A DNA stretch of 64,000 bases from Bacteroidota bacterium (GTDB lineage Bacteria > Bacteroidota > Bacteroidia > CAILMK01 > JACPUW01). Below are positions 37,942-47,946 of the stretch, one piece after another; position 1 is the stretch's first letter, and each line of letters starts with the position of its first letter. The DNA is taken from assembly GCA_016192035.1 (NCBI GenBank), contig JACPUW010000038.1, positions 32,127 to 96,126 on the forward strand. The letters run 5' to 3'. The translations under genes were made by a program, and so were the position numbers. Below the pieces are notes generated by a model, which saw only the letters and a program-made list of their open reading frames with translations, was not told the origin of the DNA and did no database searches.

Positions 37942-37983
37942 ACTGTCAAAAATAATGGCACTGTCAGCCCCGAATTGACAGTG
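37942..37983. promoter_or_regulatory. three ACTGTCA half-sites upstream of clpB
   Basis: ACTGTCA occurs at 37942-37948 and at 37960-37966, and its inverse TGACAGT at 37976-37982. The last two form a perfect dyad CACTGTCA-N9-TGACAGTG (37959-37983). The cluster lies about 110 bases before the clpB start, in the 215-base gap after a minus-strand gene. A heat-shock repressor or activator site is plausible; no CIRCE element is present. Confidence 0.5.
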
Positions 37984-38093
37984 CGGCCCCAACCAAAAGG
38001 CCAAAATGGCGAACTAAATAAAAGTATGCTGCCAATATGGCCCTGTACAGGCTAGGAAAGGAATTTGTAAAACCCGCTCAAACAGGGAAACAA

Positions 38094-40709
38094 ATGAATC
38101 TTAACAATTTTACCATCAAGTCACAGGAGGCGGTGCAAAAAGCCCAAGAAATAGCCTTGGGCAACCAGAATCCCGCCATAGAACCCACCCACTTGCTCAA
38201 AGGCATGTTGATAGTGGATGAGGATGTAGTGAAGCTACTGCTCAACCGACTCAACGTGAATACAAAACGGGTAATGGACGTGTTGGATACCATGATAGGT
38301 TCACTGCCTAAGGTAACAGGCGGTGACCTATACTTATCATCCGAAACCAACAAAATCATCCAAAAAAGCCTGTCCCTTTCCAAGGAAATGGGCGACGAAT
38401 TCGTGTCGGTGGAGCACCTGCTCTTGGCATTTGCCAAGGGAAACGATCCTGCCTCGTCCATGCTTAAAGACAGCGGCCTGAGCTATGACAGCCTGCAAAA
38501 AGCCATAGCCCAGTTGCGGCAAGGCAGCAAGGTAACCGATGCCAACGCCGAAGCCAAATACAACGCACTCAACAAGTACGCAAAGAACTTGAACGATTTG
38601 GCACGCAGTGGCAAGCTAGACCCTGTGATAGGACGGGATGAGGAGATACGGCGGGTGATACACATCCTATCAAGGCGCACCAAAAACAATCCCCTACTGG
38701 TGGGTGAACCCGGTGTGGGCAAAACCGCCATTGCTGAGGGCATTGCGTTTAGGATAGTAAATGGTGACGTACCCGAAAACCTAAAATCAAAAACCATATA
38801 TAGCCTGGACATGGGCGCGCTCATTGCCGGGGCCAAGTATAAGGGTGAATTTGAGGAGCGGCTAAAGGCCGTGGTAAAGGAAGTACTGGGTTCTGATGGG
38901 CAAATCGTGCTGTTTATAGATGAGATACACACCCTTGTGGGTGCGGGTGCCGGCGATGGTGCCATGGATGCTGCCAATATCCTGAAACCAGAATTGGCCC
39001 GGGGCTCCCTTAGGGCGGTGGGTGCCACCACCCTGGCCGAATACCAAAAATACCTGGAGCGCGACAAGGCCCTGGAGCGCAGGTTTCAAAAAGTAATCAT
39101 TGACGAACCTACCGTGGAAGACAGCATTTCCATTCTTCGGGGGCTAAAGGAGCGGTATGAAACCTACCACAAGGTGCGCGTAAAAGATGAAGCCATAATA
39201 GCCGCCGTAGAACTTTCACACCGATACATTTCTGATAGGTTCTTGCCTGACAAGGCCATAGACCTGCTTGACGAGGCAGCGGCCAAACTAAGGCTGGAGA
39301 TAGACTCCTTGCCCGAAGACCTGGACGAGCTAGAGCGAAGGATACAGCAACTGGAGATAGAAAGGGAAGCCATAAAGCGCGAAAAGGACGGGCCAAAACT
39401 GGACAAACTGAGCCAGGAAATAGCCGACCTGAGCGAGGAGCGCAATGCGCTGAGGGCCAAGTGGCAAAATGAAAAGGATATAGTGGACAACATCCAGAAG
39501 ACCAAGCAACAGATAGAATCATATAAACTGGCTGCCGAGCAGGCCGAACGCGCCGGCGATTTTGGCAAAGTGGCGGAGCTGCGCTACGGCAAGATAAAAC
39601 AAGCAGAAGCCGCACTGGCACAGTACCAAAGAGACCTTACCGAAAAACAAGGAAATGGCGCACTCATCAAAGAAGAAGTAGAGTCAGAAGACATAGCGGC
39701 CATAGTGTCAAAATGGACAGGAATACCTGTTACCAAAATGCTGCAGAGTGAGCGGGATAAGCTATTGGGCTTAGAAGAAGTACTTGGAAAACAAGTAGTA
39801 GGACAGGATGAAGCCATAGAGGCGATAGCCGATGCGGTGCGCCGCAGCCGCTCTGGCCTGAGCGACCCCAAAAAACCCATAGGCTCTTTCATTTTCCTGG
39901 GCCCAACCGGAGTGGGAAAAACCGAATTGGCCCGCTGCCTGGCCGGATTCCTTTTTAATGACGACAACCTCATGACCCGCATAGACATGAGCGAATACCA
40001 GGAAAGGCACAGCGTGTCGCGCCTAATAGGGGCGCCTCCGGGCTATGTGGGGTATGATGAAGGGGGCCAACTCACAGAATCCGTGCGCCGCAAGCCCTAT
40101 TCGGTCATCCTACTCGACGAAATAGAAAAAGCACACCCCGACGTTTTCAACATATTGCTCCAAGTGCTTGACGATGGTAGGCTTACCGACAACAAAGGCC
40201 GGGTAGTAAACTTTAAGAATACCATTATCATCATGACATCGAACCTGGGTGCCTCCATGATACAGGATAATTTTCAGGGAATGGACCAGGACAACGAAAC
40301 GGCCATTATTGAAACCACCAAGGTAGAGTTGTTCAACCTGCTGAAAAAATCCATGCGTCCGGAATTTCTCAACCGGGTAGATGACATCATCATGTTCAAG
40401 CCCCTGCAGCGAAGCCATATAGAAAAAATAGTGGACATCCAAATCGAATTACTCAACAAACTACTGAAAAACAACGACATGGAGCTTACACTAACCCCAC
40501 GGGCCACCCACTATCTGGCCGAACTGGGTTTTGACCCAGAGTTTGGTGCCAGGCCGCTCAAGAGGGTCATACAGAAAAATGTCCTCAACGAGTTGTCAAA
40601 GCAGCTTCTGGCCCAAAAAGTACCGGCAAGTGGGAAACTGCTCCTGGACATCACCGAAAAAGGGCAGTTTACCTTTAGCACACAACCCATAGACCCAGGT
40701 CTAAATTAA
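38094..40709 (+). CDS. clpB: ATP-dependent disaggregase ClpB
   Basis: 871 residues from the ATG at 38094 (MNLNNFTIKSQEAVQKAQEIALGNQ); the open frame extends 19 codons upstream without homology. N domain about 1-145, first AAA+ module with Walker A GEPGVGKT near residue 204 and Walker B VLFIDEIHTLVGAG, the long coiled-coil M domain (about 405-530, ELERRIQQLEIEREAIKRE), second AAA+ with GPTGVGKT near residue 602 and VILLDEIEKAHPDV. With DnaK it rescues aggregated proteins. A cluster of ACTGTCA sites lies upstream. lon follows 64 bases later on the same strand. Confidence 0.97.
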   Translation: MNLNNFTIKSQEAVQKAQEIALGNQNPAIEPTHLLKGMLIVDEDVVKLLLNRLNVNTKRVMDVLDTMIGSLPKVTGGDLYLSSETNKIIQKSLSLSKEMGDEFVSVEHLLLAFAKGNDPASSMLKDSGLSYDSLQKAIAQLRQGSKVTDANAEAKYNALNKYAKNLNDLARSGKLDPVIGRDEEIRRVIHILSRRTKNNPLLVGEPGVGKTAIAEGIAFRIVNGDVPENLKSKTIYSLDMGALIAGAKYKGEFEERLKAVVKEVLGSDGQIVLFIDEIHTLVGAGAGDGAMDAANILKPELARGSLRAVGATTLAEYQKYLERDKALERRFQKVIIDEPTVEDSISILRGLKERYETYHKVRVKDEAIIAAVELSHRYISDRFLPDKAIDLLDEAAAKLRLEIDSLPEDLDELERRIQQLEIEREAIKREKDGPKLDKLSQEIADLSEERNALRAKWQNEKDIVDNIQKTKQQIESYKLAAEQAERAGDFGKVAELRYGKIKQAEAALAQYQRDLTEKQGNGALIKEEVESEDIAAIVSKWTGIPVTKMLQSERDKLLGLEEVLGKQVVGQDEAIEAIADAVRRSRSGLSDPKKPIGSFIFLGPTGVGKTELARCLAGFLFNDDNLMTRIDMSEYQERHSVSRLIGAPPGYVGYDEGGQLTESVRRKPYSVILLDEIEKAHPDVFNILLQVLDDGRLTDNKGRVVNFKNTIIIMTSNLGASMIQDNFQGMDQDNETAIIETTKVELFNLLKKSMRPEFLNRVDDIIMFKPLQRSHIEKIVDIQIELLNKLLKNNDMELTLTPRATHYLAELGFDPEFGARPLKRVIQKNVLNELSKQLLAQKVPASGKLLLDITEKGQFTFSTQPIDPGLN

Positions 40710-40744
40710 TCGCCTTAGAGGCCCCAGCGGGCAGGCATACCTTT

Positions 40745-40752
40745 TACCTTTG
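40745..40752 (+). promoter_or_regulatory. Bacteroidota -7 promoter element of lon
   Basis: TACCTTTG matches TAnnTTTG, 21 bases before the ATG at 40774. It supports lon having its own promoter and decides the start at 40774 against the earlier in-frame TTG/ATG-like codons at 40750. No clear -33 element was seen. Confidence 0.5.
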
Positions 40753-40773
40753 AACTTCCTTTTTTTATTAAAA

Positions 40774-43254
40774 ATGAGCATTAAAAACAACAAATACAGT
40801 CACTTAGACCAATTATTGCTTTCCCCTGAAGACGAGCCTGAATTAATTCACCTGCTCTCACCTGAAGAAGAAGAAGAAAACAATAGCGCCGATGTGCCCG
40901 AGGTCTTGCCCATACTCCCCCTGCGCAATACTGTCCTGTTTCCCGGCGTAGTGGTACCCATCACCGTGGGACGCGACAAGTCCATAGCCCTGATCAAGGA
41001 TGCTAACAAAGGAAACCGCACCATAGGGGTCATAGCGCAGAAATCATCTGATATAGAAGACCCCAGCCCTGCCGACCTGCACCAGGTAGGCACCATAGCC
41101 AACATAGTGAAGATGTTGAAAATGCCCGATGGCAATATAACCGCCATCATACAGGGCAAACGGAGGTTTACCGTGACCGGTTACATAGAAACCAAACCCT
41201 ATTTTACGGCCAGGGTAAGCCCCATCACCGAGCCCGAATTTGACACCAACAAAAAGGATTTCACGGCGGTGATGGCCACTATAAAAGACCTGGCCAAGCA
41301 GATCATACACGCCTCGCCCAACATACCCTCAGAGGCGGTCATGGCCATAAAGAACATCAAGAGCCCCCGCTTTTTGCTCAATTTTATTTCTGGCAACTTG
41401 AACGTGGAACTTGATGAAAAACAAGCCTTGCTAGAAACCCTAGAACTGGGCGAAAGGGCCAATAAGGTGCTTGAAATACTGGCCAAGGAACTGCAGATGC
41501 TTGAAATCAAATCGCAGATAAACGACAAGGTAAAGACCGACATAGACAAACAACAACGCGATTTCTACCTGCAGCAACAAATGAAGGCCATACAGGAAGA
41601 ACTGGGCGATGCCGGCCAGCAAAAAGATATGGAGGCGCTGAGGCTCCGTGCCAAGGACAAAAAGTGGAAGCCCTATGTGGCAGAAACCTTCAACAAAGAA
41701 CTGTCAAAATTGGGGCGCATGAACCCTGCTGCGGCGGAATATTCCGTGATTTACAATTATTTGGAGCTATTACTTGACCTTCCGTGGGATGATGTGTCAA
41801 AGGATGACCACGATTTAAAAAGGGGCGAAATCATTCTAAACCGCGACCATTACGGACTAGACAAGGTAAAGCGGCGCATACTTGAATTTCTGGCGGTACT
41901 CAAGCTAAAAGGTGATATGAAAAGCCCAATCCTCTGTTTATTGGGCCCTCCTGGCGTGGGCAAAACATCCCTGGGCAAGTCAGTAGCTGAGGCCCTGGGG
42001 CGCAAATACGTGCGCATATCCCTGGGTGGAATGCGGGATGAAGCCGAGATCCGCGGGCACCGCAAGACCTATATAGGCGCCATGCCAGGGCGCATTATCC
42101 AGTCAATCAAGAAAGCCAAAACGTCAAATCCCGTGATGGTGCTCGACGAAATTGAAAAAATTGGCTCGGACTTTAGGGGCGACCCCGCGTCGGCACTACT
42201 AGAAGTGCTTGACCCCGAACAAAACACGGCCTTTTACGATTATTTTTTAGAGTTAGATTATGACCTATCCAAAGTGCTCTTTATTGCTACGGCCAATTCA
42301 CTTGACTCCGTACACCCTGCCCTGCGTGACCGTATGGAAGTAATAGACCTGAGCGGCTATTTGCTGGAAGAAAAGGTGCAGATAGCCAAAAAGCACCTAC
42401 TGCCCAAACAACTCAAAGAGCATGGGTTAAAACCCGAAAACCTCAAAATCTCAGAAAGCGTACTGTCTTATATGATAGACTATTACACGAGGGAATCCGG
42501 GGTACGCAACTTGGAAAAACTACTGGCCTCGGTAGCCCGCAGCAGGGCTAAGGACTTGGTGTTTGAAATTGAAAGGCCCACCAAGCTCACCAAACATGAG
42601 GTGGAGGAAATATTGGGCCCTGTGAAATTTGATAAAGATACCTATAAGAACAAGGACCTGCCAGGCGTGGTGAACGGGCTAGCCTGGACACCGGTAGGCG
42701 GCGATGTGCTCTACATAGAAACCAGTCTTAGCCCGGGCAAAGGGCGCATTACCCTTACCGGTAAGCTGGGCGATGTGATGAAAGAGTCGGCAAGCATAGC
42801 GCTCAGTTACCTCAAATCGCACTATAAAAAATTTGGCATACAACCAGTGGCTTTTGACAAGTGGGACATACACGTGCACGTGCCCGAGGGGGCAGTGCCA
42901 AAGGAGGGCCCATCGGCAGGTATTACCATGCTCACGGCACTGGCATCCCTTTTCACTCAGCGCAAGGTGCGGCCAGATGTGGCCATGACCGGTGAAATCA
43001 CCCTGCGCGGCATAGTGCTGCCGGTGGGCGGAATTAAGGAAAAAATATTGGCCGCCAAGAGATTGGGCATAGACCACATCATACTCAGCGAATCAAATAA
43101 AAAAGACGTGGGCGAGATAAGTGAGCGCTATGTGGAAGGACTAACTTTTCACTACGTGAAAAAAATGGACGAGGTGCTGGAAGTGGCCCTGCTTAAGGAA
43201 AGGGTGCCAAATGCCATAGATGTGAACCAACCCGAATACGAAACCCAAGCTTGA
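40774..43254 (+). CDS. lon: ATP-dependent protease Lon
   Basis: 826 residues from [16 protein letters not shown]-terminal substrate-binding LON domain (about 45-245, [19 protein letters not shown]), AAA+ module with Walker [15 protein letters not shown] near residue 390, and the protease domain with catalytic Ser714 ([12 protein letters not shown]) and Lys757 (second Lys of KEK in [12 protein letters not shown]). It degrades damaged and regulatory proteins. It stands directly after clpB, giving a protein-quality-control pair. The acidic N-terminal stretch ([15 protein letters not shown]) is slightly longer than in E. coli. Confidence 0.97.
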   Translation: MSIKNNKYSHLDQLLLSPEDEPELIHLLSPEEEEENNSADVPEVLPILPLRNTVLFPGVVVPITVGRDKSIALIKDANKGNRTIGVIAQKSSDIEDPSPADLHQVGTIANIVKMLKMPDGNITAIIQGKRRFTVTGYIETKPYFTARVSPITEPEFDTNKKDFTAVMATIKDLAKQIIHASPNIPSEAVMAIKNIKSPRFLLNFISGNLNVELDEKQALLETLELGERANKVLEILAKELQMLEIKSQINDKVKTDIDKQQRDFYLQQQMKAIQEELGDAGQQKDMEALRLRAKDKKWKPYVAETFNKELSKLGRMNPAAAEYSVIYNYLELLLDLPWDDVSKDDHDLKRGEIILNRDHYGLDKVKRRILEFLAVLKLKGDMKSPILCLLGPPGVGKTSLGKSVAEALGRKYVRISLGGMRDEAEIRGHRKTYIGAMPGRIIQSIKKAKTSNPVMVLDEIEKIGSDFRGDPASALLEVLDPEQNTAFYDYFLELDYDLSKVLFIATANSLDSVHPALRDRMEVIDLSGYLLEEKVQIAKKHLLPKQLKEHGLKPENLKISESVLSYMIDYYTRESGVRNLEKLLASVARSRAKDLVFEIERPTKLTKHEVEEILGPVKFDKDTYKNKDLPGVVNGLAWTPVGGDVLYIETSLSPGKGRITLTGKLGDVMKESASIALSYLKSHYKKFGIQPVAFDKWDIHVHVPEGAVPKEGPSAGITMLTALASLFTQRKVRPDVAMTGEITLRGIVLPVGGIKEKILAAKRLGIDHIILSESNKKDVGEISERYVEGLTFHYVKKMDEVLEVALLKERVPNAIDVNQPEYETQA

Positions 43255-43299
43255 AATTTTCGCCCCTACAAACCGTTAACTTGGCCTAAATAGCTTTCA

Positions 43300-44343
43300 T
43301 TGATGAATAGATGCCTACTGGCCATTGGCTTGCTCGGTTTGGCCTTTCCCTTGACAGGCCAGGTTGGCGGCAAGGGGGTGTATCAGTCCCTCTTATTGCC
43401 CCCTTCAGCCCGCACTGCCGCCCTGGGCGGGTATCAAATAGCCGTGGTGGACAACGAACTGACCCTGGGGCTCCAAAACCCCGCACTGATCAATGCCAAG
43501 ATGCACCGGCAAATGACATTTAACCAGAGTAACTATTTGGCCGACATAAATTTCGGTTTTGCCGGATACGGGCATTCCATCAATGAGGCCACCACCCTTT
43601 TGGGCGGGGTACAGTACATCAATTATGGCGATTTTATCAAGGCCGATGAGTACGGCAACATAGAAGGAAGTTTTTCAGGCGACGACCTGGCGGTAAGCCT
43701 AGGACTGGGCCATACCTGGAAGTACGGCCTGAGCGTGGGGGCCAGCCTTAAGTTTATTTATGCCCACATGGCCAACTACTTTTCTTCTGGCTTGGCCATG
43801 GACTTGGGCGCTACCCACCACTACCCCAAAGCCCTGCTCACCACCTCACTAGTGGTGCGCAACCTGGGTTTCCAGCTTAAAACGTTTTCGGGCAACCACG
43901 AGCCCCTTCCCCTTGACATTCAATTGGGTGTATCAAAAAGGTTGGCCAATGCACCATTTAGGCTCAACCTCACACTTCACCATTTGCACCGGCCAGACAT
44001 GCGCTACGTAAATACAAACGCGCCGGTAAGGATCAACCTGGAAACCGGTGAGCCAGAAGAAGAGAAAATAAGCCTGGCCGACAACCTGTTTCGCCACGCC
44101 ATAATAGGAACCGAAATACTACTGAGCGAAAACTTTCACCTTAGGCTGGGGTACAACCACCAGCGCCGCAGGGAATTGGCCCTGGCCAATATTAAAGGTT
44201 TGGTGGGCTATAACATGGGGTTTGGCATGAAAATCTGGCGGTTCCATGTGGACTATGCCTATAGCTCCTACCATTTGGCAGGTGGTTCCCACTACTTTTC
44301 GGCCACATCCAACCTACAGAGCTGGATGAAAAAGGAAGCTTAG
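43300..44343 (+). CDS. porQ: type IX secretion system protein PorQ
   Basis: 347 residues with signal peptide MMNRCLLAIGLLGLAFPLTGQ. The mature protein begins with GGKGVYQSLLLPPSARTAALGG, the PorQ signature, and continues as an outer-membrane barrel of the PorV/PorQ (FadL-like) type (ALLTTSLVVRNLGFQLK, HLRLGYNHQRRRELAL). In T9SS, PorQ binds PorZ at the surface, in the attachment complex that anchors cargo to the cell. It links this region to the T9SS cargo proteins encoded at 23001-30929. Its end overlaps the convergent Dps gene by 4 bases. Confidence 0.9.
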   Translation: MMNRCLLAIGLLGLAFPLTGQVGGKGVYQSLLLPPSARTAALGGYQIAVVDNELTLGLQNPALINAKMHRQMTFNQSNYLADINFGFAGYGHSINEATTLLGGVQYINYGDFIKADEYGNIEGSFSGDDLAVSLGLGHTWKYGLSVGASLKFIYAHMANYFSSGLAMDLGATHHYPKALLTTSLVVRNLGFQLKTFSGNHEPLPLDIQLGVSKRLANAPFRLNLTLHHLHRPDMRYVNTNAPVRINLETGEPEEEKISLADNLFRHAIIGTEILLSENFHLRLGYNHQRRRELALANIKGLVGYNMGFGMKIWRFHVDYAYSSYHLAGGSHYFSATSNLQSWMKKEA

Positions 44344-44819
44344 GCCAGATACGACCTGAGCATCCACATTAACTTTTCCTGTGCCGTGATATATTGGGTC
44401 ATAAGATCGGCAGTCCCCTGGTCGTCAGAACTTTCGGCCAGTTTTAGCAAGGACTTTTCCTTCTTAAGCAGTACTTCTATGTTGGCTTTTACCATGCCCA
44501 TGGCCTCCCTACCGTTGGTTACATTGGTAGCTTCTTCTATATCACTCACTTTTATATAGTTGCTATAAGTATGCATGGGTATATGGTCTAGGGTGAGTAT
44601 CCGTTCGGCTATTTCATCAATAGATACCGCAGCTAGGTTATAAAGTTCTTCAAACTTGATGTGAAGCTCAAAAAAATCCCTGCCCTTTATATTCCAGTGA
44701 AAACCCCTGAGATTCTGGTAATACACCTGGAAATTGGCCAACAAGTCATTGAGTTTCTCGCTTATTTCCACCACCATCACTTCATCTATGCCCAGGGATC
44801 CGGTTTTCATGTATGTCAT
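44340..44819 (-). CDS. dps: Dps-family DNA-protection / ferritin-like protein
   Basis: 159 residues from ATG 44819 (MTYMKTGSLGIDEVMVVEI); a second ATG lies three codons on. A longer open frame reaches into the acylphosphatase gene and is rejected. The helix with RGFHWNIKGRDFFELHIKFEELY and SIDEIAERI carries the His, Asp and Glu residues of the intersubunit ferroxidase site of Dps. It oxidises and stores iron using hydrogen peroxide and shields DNA. The operator dyad of the haem-type locus is not found in front of it. Confidence 0.9.
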   Translation of the reverse strand: MTYMKTGSLGIDEVMVVEISEKLNDLLANFQVYYQNLRGFHWNIKGRDFFELHIKFEELYNLAAVSIDEIAERILTLDHIPMHTYSNYIKVSDIEEATNVTNGREAMGMVKANIEVLLKKEKSLLKLAESSDDQGTADLMTQYITAQEKLMWMLRSYLA

Positions 44820-44863
44820 GTTATTTAGGCTCAAAATTATGCCTGTGGCTTGATTGAATGCAC

Positions 44864-45139
44864 CTATGGGACAATGGTAAAATTGGCATAACCCTTCATT
44901 GGGCCCTCTACTGTGAGCATATTTTCCACCCTGGCCATAGGAGGCCCTTGTTTGCACCACTCCAGAAAATGGATCAGCACCTCTAAGTCGCCTTCAGCCT
45001 CGACATATACGCTGCCGTCTGTCATGTTTTTCACCAAACCATTGATCCCCAAAGAATCTGCCTTCTCCTTACATGACTTCCTATATCGAACGCCCTGTAC
45101 ATTGCCCTTTATGTAAAGTTCGAAATGTTTGCTATTCAT
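44864..45139 (-). CDS. acyP: acylphosphatase
   Basis: 91 residues. Motifs: IKGNVQGVRYRKSC with the catalytic arginine in the phosphate loop and GLVKNMTDGSVYVEAEG with the catalytic asparagine. It hydrolyses acyl-phosphates such as acetyl- and carbamoyl-phosphate. In place of the usual GV-x-F-R it reads GVRYR, a mild variation. It overlaps the OmpA-like gene by 8 bases, so the two are probably co-translated. Confidence 0.93.
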   Translation of the reverse strand: MNSKHFELYIKGNVQGVRYRKSCKEKADSLGINGLVKNMTDGSVYVEAEGDLEVLIHFLEWCKQGPPMARVENMLTVEGPMKGYANFTIVP

Positions 45140-46127
45140 TGATCAACTCAAGCAAGGTGTCAATCCTGGGAGTAAGGATGATTTCAATCCGGCGGTTTTT
45201 CTTTCGGCCATCTACCGTAACATTATCGGCCACTGGCAAATACTCGCCCCTGCCGGAGGCAATGACCCTTTTGGGGTCCACCTTTCCTTTTTTGGTAAGA
45301 ATGCGGGCTATTTCAGCTCCCCTAAGCACGCTCAGGTCATAATTGTCGGCCATGCATGATGTCTTTATGGGCACATTGTCGGTATGGCCCTCTACCATGA
45401 TGGAAATATCCGGGTTTTCATTGAGCACCTTAGCAAGGTCCAGTATGGCTGTCTCGCCCTTGCTGTCTATGTTGTATTTGCCCGATGCAAAAAGAATTTG
45501 TTCCTCTAGTGACACATACACCTTGTCGCCTTCCACTTTCACTGAAATCCCTTTGTCCTTATAGCTCAACAGGGCATTGGATATACCGTCTTTAAGGGCC
45601 AGCATGGTCGAGTCGCGCTGCTGTATGGCCTTTTGCAGTTCGCCCACCTTCTGTTCCCGCTCCTTAAGTTCTGCATGCAGTCTATCCAGGTTCCCGTCAC
45701 GTTCGTTCAGGCTTTTTTCCTTTTCGGCAAGTTCTTTTTGCAAGGCCAGCAGATTGTTATACAATTCCTTGTTTTTCCGCTCACTCTGCTCTGCCAGGCT
45801 TTTGTTGAGCTCTAGCTGTTTGGTAAGCGCAGCGTTAAGGTCTTTGTTGGCCAGTTTAAGCCGTCTATAGTTCCTGCCCATTATTAGGGTGTCCTCCTCC
45901 AGGGCGCGGCCCTTTTTCTCCAGAAGCCCACGCGCCTCTTCCATTACGTCCATCTCACTTTTGGTGCGCTCCAATTGGCCCTCCATGATACCGAGGTCTT
46001 CTTTACAGTCAGCATGTTGACGCTCCATTACGGCCAATTTGGTTTCCAGGTCATCTACCACGCGCGGAGAAACACATGACACCAACCCAGATGCCAATAA
46101 ACTGAACAAGATGAAAATACGATTCAT
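45132..46127 (-). CDS. OmpA-family peptidoglycan-binding lipoprotein with coiled coil
   Basis: 331 residues from ATG 46127 (MNRIFILFSLLASGLVSC); lipobox at LVSC, so it is a lipoprotein. Residues about 25-200 are a long coiled coil (heptads with Leu, Lys, Glu, for example LNKSLAEQSERKNKELYNNL). Residues about 215-330 form an OmpA/MotB C-terminal domain (DISIMVEGHTDNVPI, NYDLSVLRGAEIARILTKKG, VIASGRGEYLPVADN), which binds peptidoglycan. It probably tethers the outer membrane to the wall. The frame extends 6 codons upstream but without a lipoprotein start. Confidence 0.9.
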   Translation of the reverse strand: MNRIFILFSLLASGLVSCVSPRVVDDLETKLAVMERQHADCKEDLGIMEGQLERTKSEMDVMEEARGLLEKKGRALEEDTLIMGRNYRRLKLANKDLNAALTKQLELNKSLAEQSERKNKELYNNLLALQKELAEKEKSLNERDGNLDRLHAELKEREQKVGELQKAIQQRDSTMLALKDGISNALLSYKDKGISVKVEGDKVYVSLEEQILFASGKYNIDSKGETAILDLAKVLNENPDISIMVEGHTDNVPIKTSCMADNYDLSVLRGAEIARILTKKGKVDPKRVIASGRGEYLPVADNVTVDGRKKNRRIEIILTPRIDTLLELINE

Positions 46128-46226
46128 ATTGATGGGATTTGCCACAAAAATGGCGTCCTGTGCGCCAACCGCTTCGCCTAATTTTTCACATGATGCATGG
46201 ACAAGGCTGCCCTTAGGGAAAGTGCC

Positions 46227-47744
46227 TCACAGAAATTCAAAATGGTTGATGGATGAATCTTCTTGACCATCAATCAATACTATTCTCTTATACTTTGCCA
46301 TCCACTTGAGTCGAAGGGAGGGCCAACCCTTGGTGAGGTAAGCTTGTAGGTATGGGTGGACCCTGAGCCGGATCGTACCACCCTTCTCCTTAGCTATCTC
46401 TTTCATTCTCATATCAATTTGCTCGGCCACCATTAAGGTTGGTGGGGCATTGCCGGTGCCCTTGCACATGGGGCAAACGGGCTTGTCGCCCTGGGTGTTT
46501 TCAGGCCTCACCCGCTGGCGGGTGATTTGTACCAAACCGAACTTACTGGGTGGCAGTATGGTATGTTTTGCCCTATCGTCAGACATTTGGGCACTTATCT
46601 CATCCATGAGCCTACGGCGGTTCTGCGCCTGCCGCATATCAATAAAATCAATCACTATGATACCTCCCATGTCCCTGAGCCTCAATTGCCTGGCTATTTC
46701 GGCAGCAGCTTCCAAATTGGTCTTGAGGGCAGTTTCCTCCTGGTCGTTGTTTTTTATGCGCTTGCTGCCACTGTTCACGTCTATCACGTGCATGGCTTCG
46801 GTGTGCTCAATAATGAGGTATGCCCCACCGCCTATGTTTACTATCTTGCCAAAAAGTGATTGCAACTGGCGGTTTATATTAAGCTCAGAAAATAAGGGAA
46901 CGTTTTTTCTGGGTTCATAAAGCCGTACTACATCCTTTCGGTCGGGGGCCATGGTATGTACATACCCCCTAAGTTCTTCATGAAGGCTCGGGGTATCCAC
47001 GGTTATGCGTTCAAAACTATCGTCAAACATGTCGCGCAGCAACAGTTCCACCTTTTGAGATTCACGGTGTAGTATGCGCTTTTGTTGGCGTAAGTTGTTG
47101 AAAACCTCTTTCCACTTGGCCAGTAGGTCTTTTATGTCAAGGTCCAGCTCAGTTACGGTGCGCCCTTCGCTCGCAGTACGCACAATAACCCCAAATCCCT
47201 TAGGTTTTATATTGGATATCAATTCTTTGAGCCTTATACGCTCCTCATTTGTCGATATTTTCTTGGATACCGACACGTGATTGGCAAATGGCATGAGAAT
47301 GACATATCTGCCCGGTATGGCAAGTGCCGAAGTTAACCTGGGGCCCTTGGTAGAAATGGGCTCCTTCATGATTTGCACCATGATGTAATCGCCGGGTTTA
47401 TAAACATCTACCATCTGCCCGTCCTTATGTATGGGCTGGGCAAACTGGTAAGCCGATAACAAGTGTGTATGCACCCGTTTCAGCCTGGTGTCTTCCACAA
47501 ACTTGAGCAGTGTAGGCACATCAGGCCCCAAGTCGTGGTAGTGAAGGAAGGCATCCTTGGGGTAACCAATGTCAATAAATGCCGCATTGAGCCCGGGCAT
47601 TACCTTCTTTACCCTGCCCAGGTACATATCCCCCACCAGAAATTCACCGCCATTCTCTTCGTGGTGAATTTCAATAAGTTTGCCATCGCGCATCAAGGCA
47701 ATGTCAAGCCCTTTGGCCGATGATTGTATAACCAGTTCCTTTTG
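46227..47744 (-). CDS. rng: ribonuclease E/G family protein
   Basis: 505 residues when started at the TTG at 47744 (read MQKELVIQSSAKGLDIALMRDGK), which fits the usual family N-terminus; the frame is open to another TTG at 47777. S1-like domain (GDMYLGRVKKVMPGLNAAFIDIGYPKDAFLHY), then the DNase I-like catalytic domain with the two metal aspartates in MHVIDVNSGSK and IIVIDFIDMR, and the zinc-link CPMCKG near residue 400. The enzyme matures 16S rRNA and degrades mRNA. Rng next to the mS38-like gene and HU is a conserved Bacteroidota arrangement. Confidence 0.93.
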   Translation of the reverse strand, partial: QKELVIQSSAKGLDIALMRDGKLIEIHHEENGGEFLVGDMYLGRVKKVMPGLNAAFIDIGYPKDAFLHYHDLGPDVPTLLKFVEDTRLKRVHTHLLSAYQFAQPIHKDGQMVDVYKPGDYIMVQIMKEPISTKGPRLTSALAIPGRYVILMPFANHVSVSKKISTNEERIRLKELISNIKPKGFGVIVRTASEGRTVTELDLDIKDLLAKWKEVFNNLRQQKRILHRESQKVELLLRDMFDDSFERITVDTPSLHEELRGYVHTMAPDRKDVVRLYEPRKNVPLFSELNINRQLQSLFGKIVNIGGGAYLIIEHTEAMHVIDVNSGSKRIKNNDQEETALKTNLEAAAEIARQLRLRDMGGIIVIDFIDMRQAQNRRRLMDEISAQMSDDRAKHTILPPSKFGLVQITRQRVRPENTQGDKPVCPMCKGTGNAPPTLMVAEQIDMRMKEIAKEKGGTIRLRVHPYLQAYLTKGWPSLRLKWMAKYKRIVLIDGQEDSSINHFEFL

Positions 47745-47816
47745 CAAAATATGTGGTAATAATTGCCAACAAAACAAGGGCTTCCCTCACAAAGAGTTCG
47801 CCCTATGGGTGACGGC

Positions 47817-47834
47817 AAAAGGGGCTTGCGCCCC
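47817..47834 (-). terminator. hairpin after the mS38-like gene
   Basis: On the minus strand GGGGC, loop GCAA, GCCCC followed by TTTT. A short but GC-rich stem with a stable GNRA-type loop directly after the 30-codon gene and before rng, consistent with a weak intrinsic terminator that leaves rng with separate control. Confidence 0.5.
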
Positions 47835-47841
47835 CCGTGGA

Positions 47842-47934
47842 TTATTTCTTCTTCTTGTGCCTGTTTTTTCTTAAACGCTTCTTCCTTTTGTGCGTGGAAA
47901 TCTTATGGCGTTTCCGTTTTTTACCGCATGGCAT
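47842..47934 (-). CDS. 30-residue basic protein, AURKAIP1/COX24 (mS38-like) domain
   Basis: A 30-codon gene: MPCGKKRKRHKISTHKRKKR then LRKNRHKKKK and stop. More than half of the residues are Lys or Arg. The pattern KKRKRHKxxTHKRKKRLRKNRHKKK is the COX24/AURKAIP1 domain known from mitochondrial ribosomal protein mS38 and from very small Bacteroidota proteins. It probably binds rRNA as a small ribosome component. It lies between the TPR gene and rng, both on the same strand. Being so short, it is easily missed by gene callers. Confidence 0.85.
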   Translation of the reverse strand: MPCGKKRKRHKISTHKRKKRLRKNRHKKKK

Positions 47935-47946
47935 ATTGGCTATTTT

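Noticed and set aside
44340..44960. 206-residue version of the Dps gene
   Set aside because: The extra 47 codons overlap the acylphosphatase gene and are unlike any Dps; the ATG at 44819 gives a family-length protein.
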